Shown here: positions 10,856-21,753 of the stretch, piece by piece
Numbering within the stretch: the first letter of the stretch is position 1
Layout: every line of letters starts with the position of its first letter
Assembly (NCBI GenBank): GCA_012845835.1
Contig: JABAKD010000021.1
Coordinates: 16,444,543 to 16,508,542, forward strand
Direction of reading: 5' to 3'
DNA from: Undaria pinnatifida
Taxonomy: Eukaryota; Sar; Phaeophyceae; Laminariales; Alariaceae
DNA: 64,000 bases
Made by a program: the position numbers and the translations under genes
The notes under the pieces: generated by a model
Database searches by the model: none
What the model saw: the letters and a program-made list of their open reading frames with translations, nothing else
Told to the model about the DNA's origin: nothing

Positions 10856-11383
10856 ATGATCCCCTTCACTGAAATGCCGAATCCTTTTCTCCATCGTGTT
10901 GCTTATGGGTTATGTCGAGGGTTTCTTGTATTTTACGTTAGTGATTTGCAACAACAAACAGTGGGTTGGGCTCAACACCAAATCTTCGTATTGCACCCCG
11001 AACCTCGCGTTGGCGTAGTCAAGATATTCCTTGGCATGAACTGCACCGGATGCAAAGGGGAAATGTGTACTGTCTCGTAATGTGTCTGAAACAATGAAAC
11101 TTTCACCACCCCTTCTTTCCGATATATTATTATTCGCATTATATATCTTAGTTTCTGCCTGACATTGTTTTGTTTGTCTTGCATTGCTTCAAAGATATGT
11201 GGATGATTTCGTTGGATACGTGAAGGGTTAGAAGGATGAGTGGATCGGGCACGCTGTGCATGATTCGACATTCGCCACGAACCTCGCCGTGGGCGAGGTG
11301 AAAACGTTCCTAGGCCCAAACTGCGAGGGGTACGTGTGTGATGATACGCAAGGCGAAGACCCCCGTTGGCTCAGGCCAAAATA
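10856..11383 (+). pseudogene. two related short exon-like segments (duplication)
   Basis: The segment at about 10955-11080 encodes a pattern ending VGVVKIFLGMNCTG, and the segment at 11199-11383 encodes the related VGEVKTFLGPNCEG after a histidine-containing lead. The shared spacing (W.GHA/WAQH, then V-x-VK-x-FLG-x-NC-x-G) points to a duplicated exon about 250 bp apart. The second copy has an in-frame TAG (about 11229). I cannot name the protein. Confidence 0.35.
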
Positions 11384-11439
11384 GGGGGTGGGGATTGCAG
11401 CGCGAGCGTTGGTCTCTAAGGGCTGCAGCGATTCACGAT

Positions 11440-13010
11440 TCGGAATTGGACACGGTGAGCCAAGAATACCGAGATTGCCCTACACTTCTATTGCAATGTT
11501 GTACGTACTACGCGGTGAATCAACACTACTGGTAGTACCGTACGTCGTACATTCCAAGTTGAAATACCTGTATCGCGTTAAGCCACCAATACCACGATTG
11601 CCATTCGATGCCGATACAGTTCAATTGTTTACCGTTTCAAGCCAGCGATCCGTGATTACAACAACTTACGTTACAACTTTGCACACTGTACCATACCAGG
11701 CGGTGGGCCAATAATAGTCCAATTACCGTTCCGAGCGGTGCCACAGCGATACCGTCCTTACTATGCACTTGCAACACAATTCTCCACCGCTCGAATTAAG
11801 TAATACCGCGAATGCCGTACACCTTGAATGTATACAGTACATTACACAGTGCAGTATTATTAGACGGCGAGATAATAACAACGCGATCATGATACACTTT
11901 GAACGTACCGTGATACTATACCGTTCCACACGCTGCGCCAACATTGCCGTCCATTTCTTTCAACGTACTGTAATACTGCACCGTTCCACACGTTGCGCCA
12001 ACAATACCGTCCTTACGATACGTGTTCCACGTAATGCTGTACTGTTCCACACGCTGCGCCAACAATGCCGTCTGTTTCTTTCAACGTACTGTAATACTGT
12101 ACCGTTCCACACGTTTTGCCAACAATGCCGTTCTTACGATACGCGTTCCACGTAATACTGTACTGGTTTGCGTCAACAGTTTTAGTTCCACGGTCATCTT
12201 ACAGCTCGTGAGCGCTCCACGTTGTACCACATTAGGCAGTGAGACGATAATATGGCGATCATCATGCAGTTACAACGCTAAACCATAAAATGTTACGCGG
12301 TGATTGGTTATTGCCGCGACTACCATACATTTTCAATGTAACACTGTACCGTTCTGCGTGAGCGATACTGCAATTATCACCCACCTTCAAGTGATGCGGA
12401 ACCGTTTTAATCCAGCAATATTGTGAACAATTTACACGTTCAACGTGGGTTCAAGCCAACAATACAGATGTTACCATACGCGTTCAATGAAACACTGTGA
12501 CGTCTTATAAGGTATGGTGATTACCATGCACTTTCAACGCAATAGTGTACCGTATTAGGCGTTGGACCAACAATATCGCGGCTGCAATAAACGATCAAGG
12601 TTATGCCGCACAGCATTAAGATAGCAATACCGCGATTCACGTACGAGTACCCTTTCGATGTAATACTTTCATACGGCTTTAAGCGGTGAGCAACGCGAAC
12701 GCTGAAAGTTCAACATAATGTTGCGCCGGTTTAAGCTGCAACCCACCACCACCGCCATAATATAACACGCTGAATGCACTGTAACAGTGTATACACTGTA
12801 ACAGTGTACCGTATCGGTCTTTGATCCAACAGTATGGTACCGTCCTTAGGATACACTTTCAATGCAATATAGTATCGTTTTAGATGAACACTACTGCGAT
12901 TGCCATGCACCGAAACAGCACAACTTTTGGCCTTAAGCGGCGAGAAAGCACTACCGCTATTGCCATCAAAATGCTACTGTGCCGATATTAGTCAACGTGG
13001 TACATAGTAC
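11440..13010. repeat. long, strongly degenerate minisatellite, unit about 60-75 bp
   Basis: For about 1.5 kb the same ordered elements recur: CAATACCG-type, then CGATTGCCAT-type, then CACTTTCAACG-type, then AATACTGTACCGTT-type, then AAGCGGTGAG or CACGCTGCGCC-type. The best preserved copies are at 11895-12165, where a two-unit block repeats with only a few changes. Copies further out are far more diverged. Open frames here are repeat by-products. Confidence 0.75.
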
Positions 13011-13710
13011 TGCGTCACCACACAAACCTGGCACCGCCGCCAAGTCACACTAGCGACTTTTTGTTTTTTGTGAAAATAGCAAGACATTGGTATCAGCAGT
13101 AATTTATATAGTACATGCCGCAACCGTAGCCGCATTCCGACACGGAGACCCAGTGCAGTTGTTGCTAGAATGGTGTCCTGCGTGTAGATCGATGTCAAAC
13201 ATAAGCATCTTCGCGGCGATAGATCCATCGCCAAAGTTGAACGAATTTGGGCGAAAGGAGAAACCAAACCAATAGTCAAGCGCGTGACCCTTGAACCCTT
13301 CACCCACTGTCGGCACAGGTATAACAAGGAAACTTGTTGCCAAGCGAAGGACACACCGATCCCCACCTCATCAATGATGGCATTCCATACCTTTTTTTCC
13401 ACGCCGGGAAACAAAATGGATTGTATGAGATTGGTAGCTTAAGGGGCTGTGTGGCACGTTTGGCATTATATTATACTATATGCATGAACGATTCACGGAA
13501 AATTAACGGACAATAATAAAACGGTAACGTAGTGTCACACCATATACTTTGCCCATGCCTTGTTGGCGTTACTACATATGACCTGGTGATTAGACAAGTC
13601 ACCGTCCTGTGTCACGTGTTAGGGTCTAGTACCACGTGACAAGAGAGAAGCACCGAAATCGTCGCATCGCTAAACATCACCCCCCCACACACACACACAT
13701 TACGTATTAG

Positions 13711-13905
13711 GCTCAACTGCGCCGGCTTCATGAGAGGGTAGTCCTCGATTTTGAGAAGCTGCAAGCTGCCACCACATGCCCGCCAGACGAGGGGACAAAG
13801 GTCGGTGTACCCCCTGCTGTCGACGATTTACGGCCAGGCGGCAGCGTGGGCCTCCTGACGGGCTTGGTCGTCGACACGTGTGCGCGTCAACAGCGTATCA
13901 CGGAC
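13711..13905 (+). CDS. candidate internal exon, unrecognised host gene
   Basis: A pyrimidine/CA-rich tract leads to the acceptor TATTAG (ends 13710), and the segment ends at the donor GAC|GTGAGC (13906). The interval is 195 bp, exactly 65 codons, phase 0 at both ends. The translation (AQLRRLHERVVLDFEKLQ, then a Pro/Gly-containing middle, then SVGLLTGLVVDTCARQQR) is well mixed and protein-like, unlike its antisense. No domain can be named. Neighbouring exons were not identified. Confidence 0.45.
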
Positions 13906-14686
13906 GTGAGCACACAAATTCTTGTTTCGTTAATTCAAATATGAACGTGATTGTACACTCGTGTAAGCTAGTCTAAGGTTACGTTCCCGGCTTTTTTACG
14001 GTGTGTTTTGTAAGTAAGTAGCTTTTGTAGTGCTACCATTGGATAGGGGTGCCACGTTTAGGCCGACCTATTTCGGGCCAACGGGGATGGTCGATTAAAC
14101 GAGCAACTGCTCAATGTCGTTGTATGTACGTACAATACATTTGGATGGATAACCAGGTCATGGGAGGAGTGTTCATCTGGTTGCCTTTCCGAGCGAGGTT
14201 GTTCGGAAGTGTGATTCAAGATTAGATATAATGGAGCCCCTTAGACTATGCGCATGCATGGAGAAATCTTCCGTGGGCGCATCCGTAGCGTACTAATAGT
14301 TGCAAGCGTCAGTGTTCCAAATAGTTTGTTTATCTTGTACCTGATATATAGCTCAAAGAGGCGGCTGTGTTCCCCTTGTTTCAACTAGCGACACAACCGG
14401 GGTTTCATTGCAACCACATTCCGCAGGAGGGAAAGCTTGAGTGTTGTGTAGAGTTTCGTTAAACTCCGACAGAAATTGTTCACGCTGGACACATGTTGGT
14501 GTTCGTGGGGACAGCCTTGTACCCTGCATTTATCCATTTGCGTGCATATTGCTCGTGCCTTAAAAAAACCAACTGCGAGGCACTACCCTCGCGTACGTTT
14601 TGTGCCTCGGCTGGTGTTGCGAGTAACGAACAGTATTGGTTCCGTAAAAATGTCTCCGATGTTGTTGTCGAAGTTCGGCCACATCA
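13906..14686. other. no gene recognised
   Basis: Likely intronic or intergenic; no repeat family or exon is supported. Confidence 0.4.
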
Positions 14687-15055
14687 ATGTCTAGACTACC
14701 CCCTTGCCTCTTCCATCCGCAGGACTACACGGAACTGTTTATAAGCGCAACCAACACGTGGTCGAACCGTACAACAAACGGATTCGCGGTGGTTCAGGCG
14801 GGTCTTCCGCACTTCGACATTCTTGTAACTCCAAGCGCCGACGTCTTCTTTTTTGCGATCCTGGCGGCTGTATTTGAGCTCCCCGAGCCGTCGAAGGACG
14901 ACTCCAAATATCTGGCTACCCTCCAAAACAACGTGGAGTCCCAGCAGAAGACCACCACCGAGGAGCTCGGGGAGTTTTTTGCCAACAAGGCGGAACACGA
15001 TGCGCAGATTGCTGCAATGGAGGTGATGTGCTGTAGGGATTTCTCCATAGCGTGA
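14687..15055 (+). pseudogene. fragment of a repeated coding segment (coiled-coil-like), copy 1
   Basis: The end of this frame (SADVFFFAILAAVFELPEPS, then a Gln/Glu/Lys/Thr-rich helix QNNVESQQKTTTEELGEF and AEHDAQIAAME) is repeated at 20590-20790 on the plus strand and on the minus strand of 20400-20575. The shared similarity continues past the end of the open frame for about 250 bp of non-coding DNA, so the whole block was copied, not just the exon. A GAG|GTGATG donor follows the conserved IAAME in all copies, suggesting the original was an exon plus its intron. Family unknown. Confidence 0.45.
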
Positions 15056-15260
15056 GTATAGCAGTGTCGGCTGTCTGCAAGAGTGCCTGTGCGGTTGGTT
15101 GGCGTATAAAGGGATGGAAACCGGTAGCGGTAGCATAGGGGAGTAATGACGTTCGCTGCTGCAGTACCGGCACTTCCGTCTGGAACACACCCCTACACCG
15201 TAGATAGAGCATTACAGGGAGAACTATCGTAGTGCGAAACGTCGGGTGGTTCCCAGATGC
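14800..15260 (+). repeat. dispersed ~430-bp repeat, copy 1
   Basis: Shares its full length with 20590-21015 (plus) and 20150-20575 (minus). Landmarks in order: GCCGACGTC/ATC-TTCTT, GTGGAGTCCCAGCAGAAGAC, GTGATGTGCTGTAG, TCGGCT/TGTCTGC, GGTAGCGGTAGCATAGGG, and a CAGGAG end. Similarity is about 75-80% by eye. Confidence 0.75.
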
Positions 15261-16734
15261 AGGAGCCTTTGACTGGGATCACCTATACTCGGAGTCGGTT
15301 TGATCGTGTGCCCCAACCCATGGGGGGCCTTGGACGCGCGGTGGCAATAGCTAAACGAGACGTCCCAGGTGTTGATTATGAAGTATTATCATCCAATAAT
15401 GTAAGATCGACGCATAAACCCGAGTACATGAACACAACAACAATGTACGAGTCAAGATGGACCAGAAGGTGACCAAATCTAGACCGAATTGGCTGGCGTA
15501 TATCCTGTCGGAATCAACCAAGACGCAAACAACCATGTTTACAGTAGTAGGCATGTTTACAGCGGTGTGACTGACATAAAATAATTGCATCACACCACCT
15601 CACCTCACCTCACCTCAACATATTCGTCCAATAGAATGCGCTGATTTCCCTATACCAAACTACTATAGTATAATACCAGTAGTCTACATACACGTGAATC
15701 ATGACTCATACCCTCCATAGATTACATGAAGATAGTGGTCAAATCAGGCAGACTGCACGTACTAGGTTTTGTTATCCCCCCTGTTTTTATGCCTGCCGTG
15801 ACAGCAGGGCCTCTACATCCGAAATATTTATCTTGAATGAAATCAAATAAACTGCTGTTGTTGCTGTTCCTTATTCTGCCAGAATATCTTTGCAACTAAC
15901 GTCCATACCTCAAGAAAAATAATACTGTACGACTTAATAATGTCTTCTCCTAAAGAAAAACAATACCGCCCTGGTTATAAATCAGTCAGAAATATAGTAG
16001 CCAAATCAAGAACAGCGTCCAAATCTAAAACGCCCTTATCAAAGTAGACAACGGCCATACTGCCTCTAAAACAATTAAAGGCTCATAAACAACCAAAACT
16101 ACCCCCAGAAAATGCAGCGCATAACTTTGGCGCCGTCTTGGAAAAATAATATGCAAAACTAACTTGCTACCGAAAGCCTAAAATTGCTGAAGGTCAACCA
16201 ATAAGTAAAACAAGACGATCGTAAAAAACAGAAACGAAAAACGAAAAACAGCCCTGTTGTCATCATCAAGCTGTCCGTCGGTCGATGCACACCGTTTGTA
16301 ACGACGTGTCTGCTGACTCAGACACGATCCCTTGCCACATCTGCCAACATAATCGGTGGCAGAACAGGTCAGTAGTCGGCGCTGACTATCTATAGCATGA
16401 GGGAAACAAACCTCACATACATCGCTGGTCACACCGTTGCACCGAAACAAATTAAAAAAAAAATCAAAGATGGTCACATGCATACTTCATACACACCGAA
16501 TCTTCCCCACAGGTAGATTACATGTCCTCACAACCCCCAAGTATTCTTCAGACCGCTTTCAACCAACCAATCAAGCATGGAATTCAAACAATCTTACTCC
16601 CTCAAAGAACAGATCCCCAAATCGGAAGGAATCTCCCAAAATCATCGCACCATTCCCGGAACGAGTGCGGCAAAGAGCACAATACCGATCCACCAAACAC
16701 TACACTCCCAAAATGTACCATTCTTTACCGAGGC
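15261..16734. other. no gene recognised
   Basis: Unassigned, AT-rich from 15640 on. A short (CACCT)n run sits at 15593-15617. No exon or repeat family is supported. Confidence 0.5.
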
Positions 16735-16981
16735 GTTTTACGATAGCCCCTCCAACTTTTCTTCACCGAAATCGCCGGTTTCGAAACCAGCTCCCGGCCG
16801 TACCTCCTAAATATACGGTGCACCTTGCTACCCCGACGTCATTGTTCGATAGTCCTTAACGCTTTGGAAACAAGATAATATATGGAGACTTTGATTTAAT
16901 AGCAACCTTCCTCATGTCGAGAAGCCAGGAAACGTTCGGTAAAGAAAATAGCTGATTTGGGGGGGGCGCTATGGTAGAATC
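16735..16981 (+). mobile_element. MITE, family with TTCTACGATAGCCC ends, copy A
   Basis: Left end TTTTACGATAGCCCC and right end GCGCTATGGTAGAATCA are diverged inverted repeats. The interior shows GCCGGTTTCGAAACCAGCTC, CCGGCCGTACCTCC, CCCCGACGTCATT and a G-run before the right end, in the same order as copy B at 21510-21753. About 247 bp; no coding capacity. Confidence 0.8.
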
Positions 16982-17745
16982 AGTCTACAGAAAAAACAAA
17001 ATACCAATGTACCAAACGCTACAACATATATATATATGAAAACCATTGTACACCGAGAAATCAAAATACATACCTACAACATCAACGTAAAATTTTCTTC
17101 GCCGGAAAACGAAATACCAAGGTACCAAACACTAAACTCCTAGTGTGTACCTTGCATCGCATTCTCAAACCAGAAAACAATCAAACAACAAACACATGAA
17201 GGAGTGCCCGCAGAATGGTATGCAGAACACCTATCTACTAGACCCAGGAGCGAAAGAAACTTCTTTTTTGGTTTGGTCATTTTATATTTTTCTCTCCTCC
17301 TATTATTCCCTCTCCCCTTTCAATTAGGGTGTTGACCTCACACCTTGCCGCTCAACGCATCACGGGTACACGATTAACGGAAACACCTACGTATGTAGAA
17401 GCGTACTGGTCCTTCGGGGTAGAGGGAAAACACGCCCTCATTTCGCCCCCAAGCAAATATCCTTAGCGACGGAAAATGAAATAGAAACACCACACAAAAC
17501 AAACCACGAAATGATTTCAAGGTGTTTCAAAGCCCGTAGAGGTAAAGGACTACCGATGAAACAACAACGTCAATGCACAGCTTGCAGAGTCATGAAAACA
17601 CGACGGGCCACTCTCAACATGTTCAGCACCCAATAGTCACGTCCTCTGCACCATCGCCTATAATGAGAGCGAACTGCCGAGAATTGATACCCCGACGCCC
17701 TGTGGAATTGAGGTCCGGCTGCTCCTTCTGCTCCTCTTTCGCTTC
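16982..17745. other. no gene recognised
   Basis: AT-rich, with a short TA run at 17028-17038. Nothing assignable. Confidence 0.5.
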
Positions 17746-18053
17746 TTTCTTCTCCTCCTCCTCCTCCTCCTCCTCCTCCTCCTCCTCCTCCTCCTCCTCC
17801 TCCTCCTCCTCCTCCTCCTCCTCCTCCTCCTCCTCCTCCTCCTCCTGCTCCTCCTCCTCCTCCTCCTCCTCCTCCTCCTCCTCCTCCTCCTCCTCCTCCT
17901 CCTCCTCCTCCTCCTCCTCCTCCTCCTCCTCCTCTTCCTCCTCCTCCTCCTCTTCCTCCTCCTCCTCCTCCTCCCCACCTCCTCCTCCTCCTCCTCCTCC
18001 TCCTCTTCCTCCTTCTCCTCCTCCTCCTCTTCCTCCTCCTCCCCCTCCTCTTT
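17746..18053. repeat. (TCC)n trinucleotide microsatellite, about 300 bp
   Basis: Nearly uninterrupted CTC/TCC triplets with occasional TTC, TGC and CCC. One strand is all pyrimidine, so the tract has mirror symmetry and triplex-forming potential. The long poly-Ser, poly-Glu and poly-Arg frames across it are artefacts. Confidence 0.98.
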
Positions 18054-18109
18054 GGTACGGTGTAAACAAACAGAGAGGAAGCATCGTCAACCCGTGGTGG
18101 TGTTCCTTG

Positions 18110-18299
18110 AGCACATCTCCTTGAACCAAGTCTCCTGGCAGAAGGCTAACACGCCAAGCATTTTTTTTAGAAATCCATACCGTGGAGAGACGGTACACCT
18201 GTATCACACAAGGCGTGCTGACCGTCGACACGAACCCAAATCAAAGGAACAACAACAACCCAGATTGTTGAAAAGACGTGGTCTACGTGGACTCACTTT
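18110..18299 (+). CDS. possible exon before a strong donor
   Basis: A stretch open in more than one frame ends at a near-consensus donor (CTTT|GTAAGTG, 18300). The frame reading VVVFLEHISLNQVSWQKANT continues with PYRGETVHLYHTRRADRR and looks protein-like, but no frame is decisively favoured and the upstream boundary is obscured by the microsatellite. Confidence 0.25.
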
Positions 18300-18506
18300 G
18301 TAAGTGTGTGGCTGAACTTGATGCCCGTACACGGGTAGCATGTTTCCCCTCGTTGTTCTACCGTGACGCCACAACCTGGGCGAAACGAGCCGCGCCAAGT
18401 GGCTGCCACCGCAAGAATAGCAATGAGATGTGGGTACACGCGAGCTTCCCACGACATTACCTGTTAGCGATGCTATACAGGGTCATATGGTACTGATGGT
18501 GTACAG

Positions 18507-18622
18507 GCTCCCTGACCTCCGAGAGCTATACCAATCTCATGCCAATCTTCAACACCCTCGGAAAGCACGTGAACGTCACCTTCCTCGGCTGCATGACTAC
18601 TATCCTCTACCCTCAATGGTGA
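18507..18622 (+). CDS. candidate (possibly terminal) exon, unrecognised
   Basis: Behind the acceptor GTGTACAG (ends 18506), the frame reads SLTSESYTNLMPIFNTLGKH and continues VNVTFLGCMTTILYPQW to a TGA at 18620-18622. A GTGACT at 18619 could alternatively be a donor. Composition is balanced and amphipathic. It could be the next coding exon after 18110-18299 (donor at 18300), but the frame join is not proven. Confidence 0.35.
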
Positions 18623-19300
18623 CTCCTTCCCGACGCAAACGGATTTAATAAATCAGCAAATGGTGCTCTGTGCCACAATGGCTAAAACTTGCCTGCCAAT
18701 GTAACCAATATCGAACAATCTATTGCTTAGAGAAGGGAATTCTTTTCGTGCATTTTCTCCATATGCACCATGTGACGAGGACTACACAGCGTTCAAATTT
18801 GTGATGCGCGCTTTGAGCAACGACGAGTATCGAATGACAAGAAGAGCGAAATGATTATGTCATGGTGAAACACACGTCTACAGCACCTACCGCATCTACC
18901 TGTCCTTGCTTGTGATGTTTTGAGTTTTCGTGCGGCTGCGCGTGCGTTCGGGAGCATTTCCGTGGATCATGGCCGCACTTGCAAATCCATCTGCTGCCGA
19001 TTTTCGTCGCGATCCTTGCTGCTGGCAGCACCGCTCTGCTTATGTGAGGGCTGTTCTGAAAGACCAGGTAACATGGGAAGGGCCGGTGAGACGGTTGGCG
19101 GTACCTGTCACGTGCAACTTGCCACAGGAGAAAGCAGTATGTACGTACTGCACGACAGCAGTAGCTCGACAAGCAGCAGTCGCATCACACCATTTATTGG
19201 TTGCATAGTTACATAGCAGTGGTGGTTTTGCGCAATAATGATATCATCCGAGCCGTTGCTACAGGGATCGCTCTCGAAGTATACAAGGTATTCTCTTTTT
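18623..19300. other. no gene recognised
   Basis: Unassigned. Overlapping frames on both strands at 18855-19216 lack any distinguishing feature. Confidence 0.45.
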
Positions 19301-19307
19301 TCAATAC

Positions 19308-19447
19308 CTGCTGCTCTTATGACGTTTGCTGCCTCTACGGTCTGTTTTCGTCTCAGTTTTACGGTTACTTGAGCTCGAGCATTCTGTTTGACTCATCGCT
19401 TCGCTGCGCCCAGCACTCTTCTCTCCCACCGCGCCTCCTTCCGCCCG
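19308..19447 (-). CDS. candidate exon (Ser/Lys/Arg-rich), minus strand
   Basis: Acceptor CAACAG at its 5' side (19448-49) and donor CAG|GTATTG at its 3' side (19308/19307). The frame reads RAEGGAVGEKSAGRSEAMSQ and ends TDRRGSKRHKSSR: hydrophilic, probably disordered. It lies 3' of the candidate exon 19550-19749 on the same strand. Confidence 0.35.
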
Positions 19448-19549
19448 CTGTTGAGTTTGTGTGTGCTGGTTTACATAACTGCGATCACAACTGCACAAGA
19501 CGAACAACGACGCAGACTATACACACACTTTGGATACAATCAAACATAC

Positions 19550-19749
19550 CAGGAAATCCAAGCTCTCGGTTTCCTGAACTCGCGTTTGGTGATTTTCCGG
19601 AAGAGAAATTGCCGTGCGTTCTCCGCGTCCACTTCTGAACCGTCGCCAGAGCTGAGCCCGCAGAAGCATGCGTACTTCGAGCCATCGAACGGCTTGGGGA
19701 ATAACCTTTCTAGCCAGGCCTTCGTATCGAGGGGCATCCGACGCTTGGA
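19550..19749 (-). CDS. candidate exon, unrecognised host protein, minus strand
   Basis: Acceptor GGCTAG (19751-19750) and donor CTG|GTATGT (19550/19549). The most protein-like frame reads SKRRMPLDTKAWLERLFPKP, FDGSKYACFCGLSSGDGSEV and ENARQFLFRKITKREFRKPR: balanced composition with aromatic and charged residues. A second frame (ASDAPRYEGLARKVIPQAVR...) is also open and is the one whose phase fits the next exon at 19447, so the correct frame is undecided. No domain recognised. Confidence 0.42.
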
Positions 19750-19970
19750 CTAGCCTGGAGCTTGTGTTCGTTATGATCTCTCTCCTCTCTCTCTGTCTCT
19801 CCATCAACGGTACGCAGAGACCATCGGGTGTCCTGATCATTCCAAGCTGTCGCATCCCGCCTAAGCAGAGGGGGGCACGTGGGTAGTATAGTACCCCGTT
19901 CCCTCACGGCACTCATTTATATAGGCTGTAGAGTAGAACATTTTTTGTATAGGAGTTTGTATGGCGTTGA

Positions 19971-20002
19971 CAGGGGGGGGGGTTGTCCTGTACCCCCCCC
20001 AC
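19971..20002. repeat. G-run/C-run hairpin
   Basis: A run of about 11 G is followed, 11 bases later, by a run of 8 C. The two can pair as a hairpin, or the G strand could form a quadruplex. It sits in otherwise unassigned sequence. Confidence 0.7.
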
Positions 20003-20149
20003 CTGCCTGAGAAGGCCGAAATAAGAAATTGGTACATAGGTGAAGAATTATTACTTTTTGGCGCCCATGACACATCACCATCTCATCGTAAAATCACGGT
20101 GAAACTCAAACGATGCCAGTTGTACGCATACATAGATTTCACAATGACA

Positions 20150-20575
20150 GCAAATAGCTCCTACAACTTGGTACCGCGAGACGTTCCCCAATACAGTAGT
20201 GCTCCCTGACATGTTCAATGATGCCGGGGTGTGCGCCAGTCGGAGATTCCAATACTGTAGTAGCATGCGGCATTGCTCCCCATGCTACATGCCGCTACCG
20301 GTTTCCAATTATGCAGACGCCAACCAATCTCACAGGTCCTCTTGTGCGTGCAACCGACACGCCGCTGACGGCGCTATAGATCTACCGCTAGAGCACATCA
20401 CCTCCATTGCGGCAATCTGTTGGTCATGTTTCGTTTGGTTGCACACGAACTTCCTGAGCTGCTCGGTGGTTGTCTTTTGTTGGGAGTCGACATTGTTCTT
20501 GAGGGTCAAGACGGCGTTGGTGTCGTCCTCTGGTCGCTCAGGGAGCTCGAGAACAGCCGCGAACGTGGCGAAGAA
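20150..20575 (-). repeat. dispersed ~430-bp repeat, copy 2 (left arm of palindrome)
   Basis: Reverse-complement copy of the repeat at 14800-15260. It retains the segment encoding ...LKNNVDSQQKTTTEQLRKF on the minus strand and the following non-coding part to about 20150. It meets copy 3 head to head at about 20582, with GTCGACATC at the junction. Confidence 0.82.
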
Positions 20576-20589
20576 TATGATGTCGACGC

Positions 20590-21015
20590 TCGTGCCGACA
20601 TCCTCTTCTTCGCCACGTTAGCGGCTGCTTGCGAGCTCCCTGGGCCAAACGAGGACGACACCCAGGCCCTCGTGACCGTCAAGAACAATGTAGAGTCTCA
20701 ATGAAAGATGGCCACCGAGCAGCTCGAGAAGTTCGTGTACAATCAAACGGAGCATGATGAACATATTGCCGCCATGAAGGTGATGTGCTGTAGCGGTATC
20801 TCTATAGCGTGGGTAGAGCAGTGTCGGTTGCCCGCACTATTGGTGTATTTGAGATTGATTGGCGAATATAGGGGTAATAACGGTTGCCGCTGTAGGACAG
20901 GTATTTCCGACCGGCAAACGCGGACACCATATAGAAAGCAATACAGGAGCACTAGCATAGGACGAGACGTCGCGCGGTACCCAGTTGTAGGAGCTGTTTG
21001 CTGCCAATATTGTGA
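20590..21015 (+). repeat. dispersed ~430-bp repeat, copy 3 (right arm of palindrome)
   Basis: Plus-strand copy. The coding part reads ADILFFATLAAACELPGPNE and then VKNNVESQ before a TGA (20702-20704), after which the frame stays open to the conserved ...HIAAMK and the GTGATG site. With copy 2 it forms an inverted repeat with arms of about 420 bp and a loop under 20 bp. Confidence 0.82.
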
Positions 21016-21509
21016 TATCTGTATACGTAAAACGTACGAGGTAAACGACAGTGTGAGAATATATCCTCGATCATCAGGAAAATCCCCTGGCCGTGGTTGG
21101 AAGACGGTAGCGCTTGAGTAACTCTTTCAGAATTGAGCTGTGTTTTACTTCTGCCAGGTGCTCGGCAAAAAAACGGACGACCTCTTGACAGAGCAGTAAT
21201 GTAAGTAACCCAAGAACGTTGCACACTCATTGCAACTTCGCGACCGTTGCCCGTACCCAACATACATACAATTTCACAGGCCTTAGTTCACTGGCCCAAC
21301 CAATTGCCGTTGTTCACCAAACCTCAACAGGATTTCGTCACTTTTTTCCATTTCCACAAAAACCGCACAATTTACAAACAAGTTGTTGAGCGTTTTCGCC
21401 GTTTGCAAAATTTATTGCGACCTTGCTAAGTTTGTTTTTTCGGTTATTGTGTTTTATTTGTGCGGAGCATAAAAATGTTCGAAAAGAGCCGGAATACGTA
21501 AACAGGATT

Positions 21510-21753
21510 CGTTATACGGTAGCCCACCCAACGTTTCTTCAACGAGGTCGCCGGTTTCAAAACCAGCTCCCGGCCGTATCTCCTGCAACACGGTGTCCCT
21601 CGACACCCCGACGTCATCAATCGATAGACCTCGTTGCACACAAGAAAACATATGGATACTTTGTTTTCAATAGTACCCTTCTTTGTATCGAGCAGCCATG
21701 AAGCGTTCGTTAAAGAACATCCCTTGCTTTTTTGGGGGGGCTATCGTAGAATC
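21510..21753 (+). mobile_element. MITE, family with TTCTACGATAGCCC ends, copy B
   Basis: Left end TTATACGGTAGCCCACCCAA, right end GGGCTATCGTAGAATCAG. Interior in the same order and orientation as copy A (16735-16981), including GCCGGTTTCAAAACCAGCTC and a G-run beside the right end. About 244 bp, no coding capacity. Confidence 0.85.

Noticed and set aside
17573-18231. Poly-Ser, poly-Glu and poly-Arg frames
   Set aside because: Products of the (TCC)n microsatellite in three frames and two strands.
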